Source of the DNA: Desulfobacteraceae bacterium
Lineage (GTDB): Bacteria > Desulfobacterota > Desulfobacteria > Desulfobacterales > JAABSP01
Assembly: GCA_011389855.1 (NCBI GenBank)
Contig: JAABTM010000005.1
Coordinates: forward strand, 1 to 46,484
Direction: 5' to 3'
Length of the DNA stretch: 46,484 nucleotides
Shown here in pieces: positions 11,470 through 19,868 of the stretch. The notes below the pieces were generated by a model. It had not been told where the DNA came from. It worked only from the letters and a program-made list of their open reading frames with translations, and made no database searches. Positions within the stretch are counted from its first letter, which is position 1; each line of letters opens with the position of its first letter. A program made the position numbers and the translations under genes.

Positions 11470-13791
11470 TCAGATGGCGGAGGCTTTTGCCGTGCCGGCG
11501 GCCATGCGGTAAGAGATTCGGCCGCCGCCCCTGTCGGGGTGCAGCTTTTTTTCCGATATGTCGATCCAGTGCATGAGCCGCTGGACCTTTGCCGCGGTTC
11601 GGGGGCCCTCCCAGAGGCGCCCGAAGCCGGTCCGGTCCTCCTTGACCTGGTGAAGAGACGGCAGGTCGTGGTCCTGCCCGATGCGGCCCACCCCCCGGAT
11701 GACCACGGTGAGGTGCTGGAGCAGGGCCTCGCCGTGGCGGTGGCTTTCGGGCATCCGGTAGACGGCGGCGTCGGCGTTGCCGTAAGTTTTGATCGCGCTC
11801 CGGAGGACGGCCCGGGCCGTGGTTCCGCCCACAAGGGAGAGGAAAATGTAGATCTCCCGCTCCAGGGAGAGGAGAAACCGGAACGGCAGGGTTTTTTCCC
11901 CCGCCAGGCCCAGGTTGAGCCGGCTGTGGATCGTCCGGATTTTCCGGAGAAATACCGATTGCTTCCCGTCGATCCGCCGGGCCATGGCCGCCGCCACTTT
12001 CCGGTCGAGGCCGTTCTGGACCGCCAGCACTTCCTCGGGGGTCAGTTCGATGTCGGTGTCCATCTCTTTGTTGTAGGTCCGGACCAGGATGTTGGAGAGC
12101 ATGAAGGCGTTCCGGTCCGAAAAATCGATGCGGTCGGGGTCCCGGAGAACGTCATCGAGGAGCATCTCGATGGCGAAGACCGGCTCCTTCATCTTTGAGA
12201 TCAGGAGCTGGAGGGCATTGAGAAACGCCACCCGGTCGGATCGGTGGGGCGTCTCCTTCAGGTAGTGCCACAGAAAGTCGAAGACTTTTTTCTCGTGGGC
12301 GGCGAAGGCCGGGATGAACCGTTCGAACACGCTCCGGAGAAAATGGCCCCTGGCGTCGAAACACTGTTGCAGGAGGCCCATGAGATCTTTGGCCGCTTCC
12401 GCGGAGATCTTGAACTCCTGGGCCGCGGCGCGGAAGTCCTGTTCGTCGAAGGTTATGGGCTGCCGGACGAGGTTCTTCATCTTCCGCTGGGTGCGGATCC
12501 GGCCCTTGTGGCCGGCCAGCAGCCGGCTGAGTTTACCGTTGACCGGTTTCACCGCCGTGTCTTTTCCGTCGGTCGCCTGCAGTGTGATCCCCTCGCGTCC
12601 GACGATCAGGTTGTCGAACACGTCGTCCTTGACCTGTTCGAGTCGCCCCTGGATGTTGCGGAGCACTTCTTTTTCGATCCGGTCCGAGGCCCCGGTCTTT
12701 TCGGCCGCCGCGAGCAGTTCGCCGGCGTGGTGGAGCCGCTGGACCAGCTTGGGGGCGTTGACCTGGTCGTAATCCTCCCCGTACACCGCCTGGAGGGATT
12801 GGGCCGCCCGATGGGGCGCCGCATCGAAGTGGTGGTCGGCCAGCCGGGCCACCTGGGCCTTTTGGGCCGCATCCGCCGGGTACTGGGTTTGACGCCGGCC
12901 TTCCATGGCCAGCCATTTGATGTTGTTGACCTCGATGGGCGGCTTGACCAGCTTGCCTTTGAGCTGGCGGAGCCCGAAGATGGCGTCGTAGACCCCGAAA
13001 AAGGGGTTGGCGGGGGTCCGCTTCATCCAGCCGTCCACCCGGCGGACCAGGGCCGCCATGCTCTCCGCGCTCATGTCGTTCAACGCGGCCAGGAGGGTGA
13101 GGTTGAAGTCAGGCCGTCCCGATTCGTCAAGGATCGCCGGCAATTTCTTTTTCTCCCCCTTTACCTCGAACTCGATGTCGGTCCCGCGCTTCCGGGCGTC
13201 GCCGTATCGGGAGATGATCTGAAGACAGGTGCTGAGCCGTCGGCAGAAGGGGCCCGACGGTTGCTGGGGGCCGGGGGGCATGGCGAGGTTCAGGGTGCTG
13301 ATGCCGTGATCGGCCAGCACTTTAAATGCCTTTGCCAGCCGAGCGGGCAGATGGCTCATACGGACGCCCATCCGGTTGTAGAGGGCAAAGCCCTGGGCCG
13401 CATCGATCTCCAGGTCGTCGAGCCGGATCACGTAATCGTTTTCCGGAGGCACTTGGGCGCCGGTGGGAAACCCCCGGAACCGGACGAGGAGGCGGCCGTC
13501 CCGGTGGGGCGGGCGGGCCAGTTTATTGAGGGACTCGGTCAGTTCCGTCATCTCGTCCCGACCGGTTTTCATGCCCTGGAGAAAATGGGTTGTCGTGAAA
13601 AAAGCGGCGATCTGGTAGGTCAGCTGAATCGTGTCGAGCCGGGCCTGATCCAGGGCCGCCTCGGCTTCGTCGAGTTCCGAATCGCCGTTGGAACCGCCGT
13701 AGGCGAGGATCGACGCCCGGTCGCCGAGTCCCCTCAGTTCGCTGAAAAGCCTTTCCGCGTCTTCGTCCAGTATGATATGGTTGCTGCTCAT
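11470..13791 (-). CDS. Large hypothetical protein, function unknown
   Basis: The 773-residue protein is not one I recognise. It has no signal peptide and no hydrophobic membrane segments. Most of it looks alpha-helical and charged, so a cytoplasmic scaffold or large adaptor is plausible. The N-terminal 60 residues are acidic. A short strand-rich segment around residues 98-135 (RLLVRFRGFPTG, NDYVIRLDDLEID) may be a small beta domain. The C-terminus is basic (KKLHPDRGGGRISYRM). No nucleotide-binding loop or metal site is evident. The ATG at 13791 has GGAGG nine bases upstream. It is transcribed divergently from the BASS transporter gene and followed by a strong hairpin, so it appears to stand alone. 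Codon usage matches the high-GC neighbours, so it is probably a resident gene. Confidence 0.7.
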   Translation of the reverse strand: MSSNHIILDEDAERLFSELRGLGDRASILAYGGSNGDSELDEAEAALDQARLDTIQLTYQIAAFFTTTHFLQGMKTGRDEMTELTESLNKLARPPHRDGRLLVRFRGFPTGAQVPPENDYVIRLDDLEIDAAQGFALYNRMGVRMSHLPARLAKAFKVLADHGISTLNLAMPPGPQQPSGPFCRRLSTCLQIISRYGDARKRGTDIEFEVKGEKKKLPAILDESGRPDFNLTLLAALNDMSAESMAALVRRVDGWMKRTPANPFFGVYDAIFGLRQLKGKLVKPPIEVNNIKWLAMEGRRQTQYPADAAQKAQVARLADHHFDAAPHRAAQSLQAVYGEDYDQVNAPKLVQRLHHAGELLAAAEKTGASDRIEKEVLRNIQGRLEQVKDDVFDNLIVGREGITLQATDGKDTAVKPVNGKLSRLLAGHKGRIRTQRKMKNLVRQPITFDEQDFRAAAQEFKISAEAAKDLMGLLQQCFDARGHFLRSVFERFIPAFAAHEKKVFDFLWHYLKETPHRSDRVAFLNALQLLISKMKEPVFAIEMLLDDVLRDPDRIDFSDRNAFMLSNILVRTYNKEMDTDIELTPEEVLAVQNGLDRKVAAAMARRIDGKQSVFLRKIRTIHSRLNLGLAGEKTLPFRFLLSLEREIYIFLSLVGGTTARAVLRSAIKTYGNADAAVYRMPESHRHGEALLQHLTVVIRGVGRIGQDHDLPSLHQVKEDRTGFGRLWEGPRTAAKVQRLMHWIDISEKKLHPDRGGGRISYRMAAGTAKASAI

Positions 13792-14006
13792 AGCGTTGTC
13801 GCCTCCCGCGCTGGTTTGGAATCCGCTTCTTCCCGGAAGAGAAGATAGGTCGTAATGTATTGTTTAACCAATAGAATCACAATGGTCCGAATACGCATTC
13901 GGGTGGTAGAATTATCCTACTTCTTCCTGTGCCTTTCCGGTACGGACGATCAGAGCGGCCGGGGATCTCACAGGGCGGTTTCAGGGGTGATGGGAAAGGG
14001 CCGGCG

Positions 14007-14981
14007 ATGATCGGTTTTTTCCGCCGGCAGTGGTTCCTGTCGGCGCTGATCCTGGTGGTGGCGGTCACGGTGATCGACGCCACGGAGACCGTCACCGACG
14101 CCGGCATGTGGCTCCGGGATCACGGCGCGCCGTCGGCGGTCATCTTCGCCATTTTTCTCATGTCGGGGGGTATGCTCGACGCCCGTCAGTTGGCGGCGGG
14201 GTTGCGGGAGGTGAAAGGGACGGCGGCGGCGCTGGGGGTGATTTTCGGCCTCGGTCCGGCCGTGGGCGCGCTTTTCGGGCTGACCCCCCTGTCCGACGGG
14301 ATCAAGATCGGCATCTTCCTGGTGGCGGCCATGCCCACCACCCTGTCCAGCGGGGTGGTGATGACCGGGGCCGCCGGCGGGAACATGGCCCACGCCCTGG
14401 TGATCACGGTGATCGCCAACAGCCTGGCGGTGGTGGTCGTGCCGATAATTCTGCCGATGCTGCTCCCCCTGGCCGGGGCTGCGGCGGACGTCTCCATCGA
14501 CCGGGTCGCCATGATGGCGCGGCTGGCGATGCTGGTGTTGCTGCCGTTGATCCTGGGGCTGGTCGCCAAATGGCGGTTCGGGGAGCGGTTGGAGCGGTGG
14601 GGCAAGACGATGCAGCGGATCTCTCAGGGGTTGATCGTGGTCATGGTCTGGATCGGGGTGGCGGGATCCCGGCGGACCCTGCTGGGCGGGGCGGGGGATC
14701 TGGGCCTGATCCTGGCGTTAACGGCGGGATTTCACGCCCTGTTGCTGGCCGGGGCCTGGTCGGCGGCCCGGGTCCTCTCCATGGGGCCGGGCCGGCGGGA
14801 GAGCCTGATCTTCATGGGCGCCCAGAAGACCCTGACCCTGACCCTCATCCTCCAGGTGTCGCTGTTTCCCGCCTATGGCCAGGCCCTGGTGGTGATCGTG
14901 GTTCACCACATTGCGCATTTGATGATGGACGGGTGGCTGGTGGGGCGGTTGAAATCGACATCAAAAAAGGAGAAACCATGA
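14007..14981 (+). CDS. Bile acid:sodium symporter-like (SBF/BASS superfamily) transporter
   Basis: The 324-residue product is almost entirely hydrophobic with about nine or ten membrane helices and a short basic C-terminus (RLKSTSKKEKP). The order of helices and the Gly/Pro-rich segments AMPTTLSSGVVMTGAAGGN (about 110-128) and GAQKTLTLTLIL (about 281-292) resemble the SBF-like branch, which moves organic anions with sodium. The substrate cannot be inferred. The frame is open upstream, but ATG 14007 gives MIGFFRRQWFLSALIL, a normal inner-membrane start with AAGGG upstream. Its stop overlaps the next gene (ATGA at 14978), so the two are translationally coupled. Confidence 0.82.
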   Translation: MIGFFRRQWFLSALILVVAVTVIDATETVTDAGMWLRDHGAPSAVIFAIFLMSGGMLDARQLAAGLREVKGTAAALGVIFGLGPAVGALFGLTPLSDGIKIGIFLVAAMPTTLSSGVVMTGAAGGNMAHALVITVIANSLAVVVVPIILPMLLPLAGAAADVSIDRVAMMARLAMLVLLPLILGLVAKWRFGERLERWGKTMQRISQGLIVVMVWIGVAGSRRTLLGGAGDLGLILALTAGFHALLLAGAWSAARVLSMGPGRRESLIFMGAQKTLTLTLILQVSLFPAYGQALVVIVVHHIAHLMMDGWLVGRLKSTSKKEKP

Positions 14982-16777
14982 AGTCGTCAACTTTGCCCGA
15001 TTGGGTCGTCAGGCCCTTGGTTCCTGAAGCGGTTTACACGGATAGACAGGAATTTATCGACTATTTTTACATGGAAGCCCTGAAAGCGGCCAGCAGACGC
15101 GCCATGTCCACCGTGTTTTTGGGACAACGCCGAATGGGAAAGACCGAGATATTCAAACGGGTGGTGAACCGGCTTTTTTTTGAGCAGGACCCCAAGTCTC
15201 CGGATGCGGCGGCGCCTGTTTATTTTAGTTTCCCGGACACTGCTGTTGATGAAAAACGTTTCGCTACAGACTATGTGGAAAATTTTCTGCGCTATTATGT
15301 CGGATTTTACACAAGACAGCCTGACATCGTAACTGAAGATGTCAGGGGAGAAAAACTGCTGGCGAAAATTGAGCAGTCCAGGTCGTTATATCCCTTTACC
15401 AGAACCCTTGACATGATTTTGCATCTGCGTGAGGACATTGAAACAGGAAACAGCATTTTGCCTCATAGGGACGCCCTGGGAATGCCCAGGAGGGTTTCGG
15501 ACATTGATGAATCCACCATCGTTGTTTTTCTTGACGAATTCCAGAACACCCGCCTGCCGCAATATAACTTCGACATTGCCGGATGCATGCAGGAGGCTGT
15601 GGAATCTCCCACCTGCCCCCATTTTGTCACCGGATCGGCCATGAGCATTCTTGCCCGGGAAATCATCGGCAGGGGCTCTCTGTTCGGAAGGTTTGACAGC
15701 CATGAGATCGAGGGCATGACCGGGTATTGGGGAACAAAACTCGCTTTAAACGCGGCCAAGTATTACCGCGCGGATATCCCGGAAATCATAGCGCCCGCGA
15801 TTGCGGAGCGTTGCGGGGGAAATCCGTTTTACATCAACGCTCTTGTCAGACAGAGCGCAAAACTGAACGAGCCGATAGCGGATGAGGAAAAACTGAATAA
15901 AATCCTCGCGGTTGACATCAGTTCCGGTTTTATTTGGGGAGAACTCAACGACCAGGTATCCCGGTGGATTGAGCGCGTCAACGAACACAAGATCACCAAA
16001 TGGGTTCTCTACCTGTCGGCCCTGGAAGAAAATGAGGACAAAGATCGCGGAAACGAACTAAATTTAGAGCGGATTCAGCGGACCATTCGGGAACGCGAGG
16101 GGGGAGACGTGTCCCTGGAAACCATCCGGGACGTGCTTGTCAGACTGTCCAGGGGCGATCTCGTGGAATATTTGGAGCTTGGCGACTGGTTCCGAAGGGT
16201 GAAAGACCCCATTCTTCGGGCGTTTTTAAAAGTATGGGGGAAAATAGAGGTTGAAGGGCTTGGCAAGGCCGCTGTTCGGGAAACGCTGGTGGATGAATAT
16301 CAGGGCCTGAAGCGGAGAATCAGCGAATACAAAGGCTATCTCGCGGAGGTGCATATGAGCCAGATTCTCCTCAATTTACAGAATAAAATCCTGCCCGGCC
16401 GGTTTCTCCATTCAGACGCGGACATCCCGGTTCCGTATTTTGTTTATGTCCGCCAAAGGGTCCGCCTGGGTTCGGGAAAAGGGCGGGAAATCGACGTTTA
16501 CGGCGCGGGCCCTTCGGAAAAATGGATATGCCAGAGCAAATGGGTGACAGGTCAAAAGATCGGCATGGCCGCAATGAATGAACTCATGGCCCAGGCTGAC
16601 ATCGTCCGGCGGGAAAAAAACCCGAAGCTCATCCGCTTATGGCTTTTTGCCCACGACGGCCTGACGCCCGATGCGGAAAAATTCGCGGCTGATCAGGATG
16701 TTTTCTGGTCAACCCGGAAGGAATTTGACGCTTTGTTGTCTCACGCGGGGTTGAGAAGTTTGCCTGATCTGGATTGA
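14978..16777 (+). CDS. AAA/STAND-like ATPase with PD-(D/E)XK-like C-terminal domain
   Basis: The 599-residue protein belongs with the archaeal-type ATPases. The P-loop is GQRRMGKT (49-56) with the family's double Arg, and Walker B is IVVFLDE (181-187, Asp186 and Glu187). A winged-helix-like middle region spans about 340-420. The C-terminus contains EID (504-506) followed by QSK (519-521), the pattern of a PD-(D/E)XK nuclease fold with Gln in the usual Glu position, as in DUF234-type tails. Function is unknown; relatives are often mobile or defence-linked. It is coupled to the transporter (ATGA, with AAAGGAG upstream) and converges on the ABC genes. Base composition is clearly more AT-rich than its neighbours, suggesting acquisition by transfer. 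The frame stays open far upstream, but only as a shadow of the transporter gene. Confidence 0.85.
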   Translation: MKSSTLPDWVVRPLVPEAVYTDRQEFIDYFYMEALKAASRRAMSTVFLGQRRMGKTEIFKRVVNRLFFEQDPKSPDAAAPVYFSFPDTAVDEKRFATDYVENFLRYYVGFYTRQPDIVTEDVRGEKLLAKIEQSRSLYPFTRTLDMILHLREDIETGNSILPHRDALGMPRRVSDIDESTIVVFLDEFQNTRLPQYNFDIAGCMQEAVESPTCPHFVTGSAMSILAREIIGRGSLFGRFDSHEIEGMTGYWGTKLALNAAKYYRADIPEIIAPAIAERCGGNPFYINALVRQSAKLNEPIADEEKLNKILAVDISSGFIWGELNDQVSRWIERVNEHKITKWVLYLSALEENEDKDRGNELNLERIQRTIREREGGDVSLETIRDVLVRLSRGDLVEYLELGDWFRRVKDPILRAFLKVWGKIEVEGLGKAAVRETLVDEYQGLKRRISEYKGYLAEVHMSQILLNLQNKILPGRFLHSDADIPVPYFVYVRQRVRLGSGKGREIDVYGAGPSEKWICQSKWVTGQKIGMAAMNELMAQADIVRREKNPKLIRLWLFAHDGLTPDAEKFAADQDVFWSTRKEFDALLSHAGLRSLPDLD

Positions 16778-16804
16778 TGACGGCGAGGGGGCAAGACTCC
16801 CGCG

Positions 16805-17539
16805 CTAAAGTATCTGACTCAAAAACAACTTCGTCCGGTCATGGATCGGGTTGACGAAGAAATGCTCCGGGGTGCCTTCTTCGACAATGGCGCCGTGGTC
16901 CATGAAGATCACCCGGTCGGCCACCTCACGGGCGAACCCCATTTCATGGGTCACCACCACCATGGTCATCCCCTCCTTGGCCAGGGTCTTCATGGCTTCC
17001 AGCACCTCGCCGATCATCTCCGGGTCCAGGGCCGAGGTGGGCTCGTCGAAGAGCATCACCTTGGGGTCCATGGCCAGGGCACGGGCGATGGCCACCCGCT
17101 GCTGTTGCCCCCCCGAGAGGTTGTCGGGATAGACGTTGGCCTTTTCGTGGATCCCCACCTTCTGGAGGAGCTGCATGGCCTTTTCCCGGGCCGGCCCTTT
17201 GTCCCGTTTCCGAACCACCCGCTGGGCCAGGGTCACGTTCTGGAGCACCGTCTTGTGGGGGAAGAGGTTGAACTGCTGGAAGACCATCCCCACCTCGGCG
17301 CGGACCTTGTTGATGTCGGTTTTGGGATGGAGGACGTCCACGCCGTCGATGTAGATATGGCCGCCTTCGTCTGCGGTCTCCAGCTTGTTGAGGCATCGCA
17401 GGAAGGTGCTCTTCCCCGATCCCGAGGGTCCGATGACCACCACCACGTCGCCGGCTTCGATGGACGTCGTGACATCCACCAGGGCCTTGACCTCCTCGGC
17501 GCCTTCGAATGTTTTGGATATGTTGCGAACGTCGATCAC
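16805..17539 (-). CDS. Polar amino-acid ABC transporter ATP-binding protein
   Basis: The 244-residue ATPase energises the permease encoded just upstream. Motifs are complete: Walker A GPSGSGKS (37-44), Q-loop FQQFNLFPH (88-96), signature LSGGQQQR (141-148), Walker B VMLFDE (161-166) and H-loop His198. It is of the GlnQ/HisP type. The GTG start at 17539 overlaps the permease stop (GTGA), and an AGGAGG site lies about 11 bases upstream. No ATG exists at the natural N-terminus. It is the last gene of the leftward binding protein-permease-ATPase set and converges on the AAA-type ATPase gene. Confidence 0.95.
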   Translation of the reverse strand: MIDVRNISKTFEGAEEVKALVDVTTSIEAGDVVVVIGPSGSGKSTFLRCLNKLETADEGGHIYIDGVDVLHPKTDINKVRAEVGMVFQQFNLFPHKTVLQNVTLAQRVVRKRDKGPAREKAMQLLQKVGIHEKANVYPDNLSGGQQQRVAIARALAMDPKVMLFDEPTSALDPEMIGEVLEAMKTLAKEGMTMVVVTHEMGFAREVADRVIFMDHGAIVEEGTPEHFFVNPIHDRTKLFLSQIL

Positions 17540-18528
17540 GAGATCAGGGTCCTCCTTTCCAGATATTGGACGAACATGGACAGGGAAAAGGTCAGCACGA
17601 GATAGAGGATGGCGCAGACGAACCAGAGTTCGTAGGGCTGAAGACTGGTGGTGACCACTTCCCGGGTCGCCTTGGTCAGCTCGCGGATGGCGATGATGCC
17701 CAGAAGGGACGAGTCCTTGATCAGGGAGATGAATTGACCGGCCAGGGGCGGCAGGATGCGGCGCATGGCCTGGGGCAGGATGACGTGGACCATGCTCTGG
17801 ACGTAGTTCATGCCCAGGGACCGGGAGGCTTCGGTCTGTCCCCGGTGGATCGACTGGATGCCCGCCCGCACGATTTCTCCCACGTAGGCGCCGGCGAAGA
17901 TGGCCAGGGAGGCCACGCCGTACCAGAGCGACGATATGGGCGGAATCCCCTGCTTGGCGAGCAGGTTGTTGATGATGGTGCCGAAGACGAAGTACCAGAG
18001 GTAGATCTGGACCAGGAGCGGCGATCCCCGGATGAATTCGATATAGGTGATGGCCAGCCACCGCAGGCACGGGTTGTCGGAGATGCGGGCCAGACCGGTG
18101 AAGAGGCCCAGGAGGATGCCGAAAATTATGGCGATGAAGCTGACCTTGAGGGTGATCCAGAGCCCCTGGAGGAGAATGCCCGGCCGGGTGACCTCATAGA
18201 CGGCCAGCGGGTCGCCGGGAAAGGCGAAATCCCCTTCGTAGACCCGCGCGCTGCCGGCGGGGGCCGCATAGGTCTCTTTGTCATACGCGCCGGCGACGGT
18301 GATGAAGACCTTGTCGCCTTTTTCTTCGACGGCCTTGACCGTGCCCTCGATTTCGGCGTTGATCTCGACGTCCATTTGCGCGATGAAGTACTGGGGCACC
18401 CGGTACCATCGCCAGACGTATTCGACTTCGCTGGACGCCCACCAGAGGAGGCCGATGCCCAGGGCGATGATCCCGAAAAAGGCGGCCTGCCAGAACGCGT
18501 GATGAGCGATACGCTTTCGTACTATCAT
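17536..18528 (-). CDS. Polar amino-acid ABC transporter permease with extra N-terminal domain
   Basis: The 330-residue permease has the HisMQ-type core from about residue 115 onward. It carries the [17 protein letters not shown] segment and the EAA-like loop ([22 protein letters not shown]) that contacts the ATPase. The N-terminus is unusual: a first membrane helix (about 12-31) is followed by roughly 80 hydrophilic, strand-rich residues (about 35-113) before the core helices. This segment would face the periplasm. Family members are commonly 220-250 residues, so it is a clear insertion of unknown role. It overlaps the ATPase gene by four bases. A terminator-like hairpin lies between it and the binding-protein gene. 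Confidence 0.93.
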   Translation of the reverse strand: MIVRKRIAHHAFWQAAFFGIIALGIGLLWWASSEVEYVWRWYRVPQYFIAQMDVEINAEIEGTVKAVEEKGDKVFITVAGAYDKETYAAPAGSARVYEGDFAFPGDPLAVYEVTRPGILLQGLWITLKVSFIAIIFGILLGLFTGLARISDNPCLRWLAITYIEFIRGSPLLVQIYLWYFVFGTIINNLLAKQGIPPISSLWYGVASLAIFAGAYVGEIVRAGIQSIHRGQTEASRSLGMNYVQSMVHVILPQAMRRILPPLAGQFISLIKDSSLLGIIAIRELTKATREVVTTSLQPYELWFVCAILYLVLTFSLSMFVQYLERRTLIS

Positions 18529-18563
18529 GGTCGGTTGCTCGCGGGGTGGGGGGGTGAACGAAA

Positions 18564-18588
18564 AAAGGGAGGCGGGGCGCCTCCCTTT
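18564..18588 (-). terminator. Terminator or attenuating hairpin between binding protein and permease genes
   Basis: A perfect 11-bp stem AAAGGGAGGCG / CGCCTCCCTTT has a GGG loop. On the minus strand it is followed by more T residues, making a T6 run. It sits 12 bp after the binding-protein stop and before the permease start of the same operon. It probably lowers read-through so that the binding protein is made in excess of the membrane parts. Confidence 0.8.
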
Positions 18589-18600
18589 CGCCGGCTTACG

Positions 18601-19431
18601 CTACTCCTGGATTTCTTTCATCCAGTCCGTACCCTTGATCCATTTGTCGTAGATCCGCTCGTAGCGGCCGTCGTTTTTGACCTGGCGCAGAAAATTGTTG
18701 AGCCAGTTCAAAAAGTCCGGGTCCCCCTTGTTGATGGCCCAGGCCAGGGGCTCGTAGGTGAAGGGCTCGTCCAGGAAGACGACCTTTCCCTCGCCCTGCT
18801 GGGCGTAGAGGTAGACGCAGTTGGGCAGATCGTAGACGTAGGCGTCGGCCCTGCCGTTGAGGACTTCCAGGAAGGCTTCGGTCTCGGTCTCGAAGGACTT
18901 GTATTTGGCTTTGGGGATGTTGCGTTTGACCGCCTGCTCGCCGGTGGTGCCCAGCTTGGAGGTGACGGTGTATTCGGGATCGTTGAGATCCCGGTAGGAG
19001 GTGACGTCGCCCTCGTGCTTCTTGTGGAGCAAAATGGTCTGGCCGACGATGATGTAGGGGTCGGCGAAGAGCACCTTGAGGTTCCGCTCCTGGGTGACGG
19101 TCATGCCCGACATGATGATGTCGAACTTGTTGCTCAAAAGCGCCGGGATGATGCCGTCCCAGGCGGTGTTGACCGGGACGAACTTGACGCCCATGGCCTT
19201 GGCCATCTCCTTGGCCATGTCGATGTCGAACCCGACGAAACGGCCGTTCTTGTCGGTCATTTCAAAGGGGACGTAGCCCGCCTCGAACCCGACCCGCAAC
19301 TCGCCGCGCTTCAGGATGTCCTCGATGGTCGATTTCCGGGCCAGTTCGATGTCCGCGCCGATGGCCGCCGCTGAAAACACAAGGGTCAGGACGGTGGCGA
19401 TCGCCGCAAGTTTTGCCAAATGCTTCTTCAT
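18601..19431 (-). CDS. Amino-acid ABC transporter periplasmic substrate-binding protein
   Basis: The 276-residue protein is a family 3 solute-binding protein. A cleavable signal peptide (about 1-26, with the h-region LAAIATVLTLVFSAAAIG) is followed by the mature start. The family signature GFDIDMAKEMAKAMG (about 67-81) and the hinge-side segment DIIMSGMTVTQERN are present. It captures an amino acid in the periplasm for the downstream permease and ATPase; the ligand is not readable from sequence. The ribosome-binding site AAGGAG lies 10 bases before ATG 19431. A broken zinc-ribbon gene ends 25 bp upstream on the same strand, and a strong hairpin follows. Confidence 0.95.
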   Translation of the reverse strand: MKKHLAKLAAIATVLTLVFSAAAIGADIELARKSTIEDILKRGELRVGFEAGYVPFEMTDKNGRFVGFDIDMAKEMAKAMGVKFVPVNTAWDGIIPALLSNKFDIIMSGMTVTQERNLKVLFADPYIIVGQTILLHKKHEGDVTSYRDLNDPEYTVTSKLGTTGEQAVKRNIPKAKYKSFETETEAFLEVLNGRADAYVYDLPNCVYLYAQQGEGKVVFLDEPFTYEPLAWAINKGDPDFLNWLNNFLRQVKNDGRYERIYDKWIKGTDWMKEIQE

Positions 19432-19456
19432 GTTTTTTTACTCCTTAAGTTTGGGG

Positions 19457-19625
19457 TTAATAGGATTTGCCTTCTTTGAGCAGCTCCCGAAAGACCATCC
19501 GGCCTTTCCGGCAGTCCGGGCATATGGGCATCTCCTGCTGGGGCAGGTAGATAATTTCGGTGTAATGGCATTTCGGGCAGATGATCTCCGCCGGCTCTTT
19601 GGGGGTTCGGTCGGGGTGAACTCAC
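19457..19625 (-). pseudogene. Small zinc-ribbon protein gene with an apparent one-base frame disruption
   Basis: Reading leftward from AAA at 19598-19600 gives KEPAEIICPKCHYTEIIY, then a second CPDC and an ending ELLKEGKSY before TAA at 19457-19459. The two CxxC pairs separated by 16 residues form a rubredoxin-like zinc ribbon of about 55 residues. This frame has no start codon: it runs into TGA at 19624-19626 with no ATG, GTG or TTG between. If the run of five C on the minus strand (19601-19605) were four, a GTG at 19625 (or ATG at 19649) would read straight into the ribbon (SSPRPNPKEPAEIIC). So this is a sequencing indel, a genuine frameshift mutation or a recoding site. It precedes the ABC binding-protein gene in the same direction. 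Confidence 0.7.
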
Positions 19626-19664
19626 CTTAACCGATGAAGCGATCACCATCAAATAAAGATGCGT

Positions 19665-19691
19665 TTTATATCAGTTCGGCGCGATTGTAAA
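19665..19691 (-). promoter_or_regulatory. Candidate promoter for the zinc-ribbon/ABC transporter operon
   Basis: On the minus strand TTTACA (19686-19691) and TATAAA (19665-19670) are separated by 15 bp. Each box matches consensus at five of six positions but the spacing is short. It lies just upstream of the zinc-ribbon gene in the divergent gap shared with the phosphofructokinase gene. Confidence 0.35.
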
Positions 19692-19739
19692 TGATTATTT
19701 TTCCATCCGATTGAGAAGAAAAAGGCTGATCATAAACTG

Positions 19740-19769
19740 TTTACAGCACGCTTCGTAAAATGGTATCCT
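19740..19769 (+). promoter_or_regulatory. Candidate sigma-70 promoter of the PPi-phosphofructokinase gene
   Basis: TTTACA (19740-19745) is followed after 18 bp by TATCCT (19764-19769), five-of-six and four-of-six matches. It lies about 100 bp upstream of the ATG at 19869, which itself has a GGAGGGG ribosome-binding site. Confidence 0.45.
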
Positions 19770-19868
19770 GCTTGTCTTATCGCGGCATCGGCGCGCAAGA
19801 ACGCCGAACCCAGGAGACGGTTTTCCCGGAAACCCAATCGACCACAACCACAATGGAGGGGAAAAGCC

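Noticed and set aside
14030..14977. Long upstream extension of the ATPase frame
   Set aside because: These 316 codons lie out of frame over the transporter gene and are low-complexity Gly/Arg/Asp. The real start with a ribosome-binding site is at 14978.
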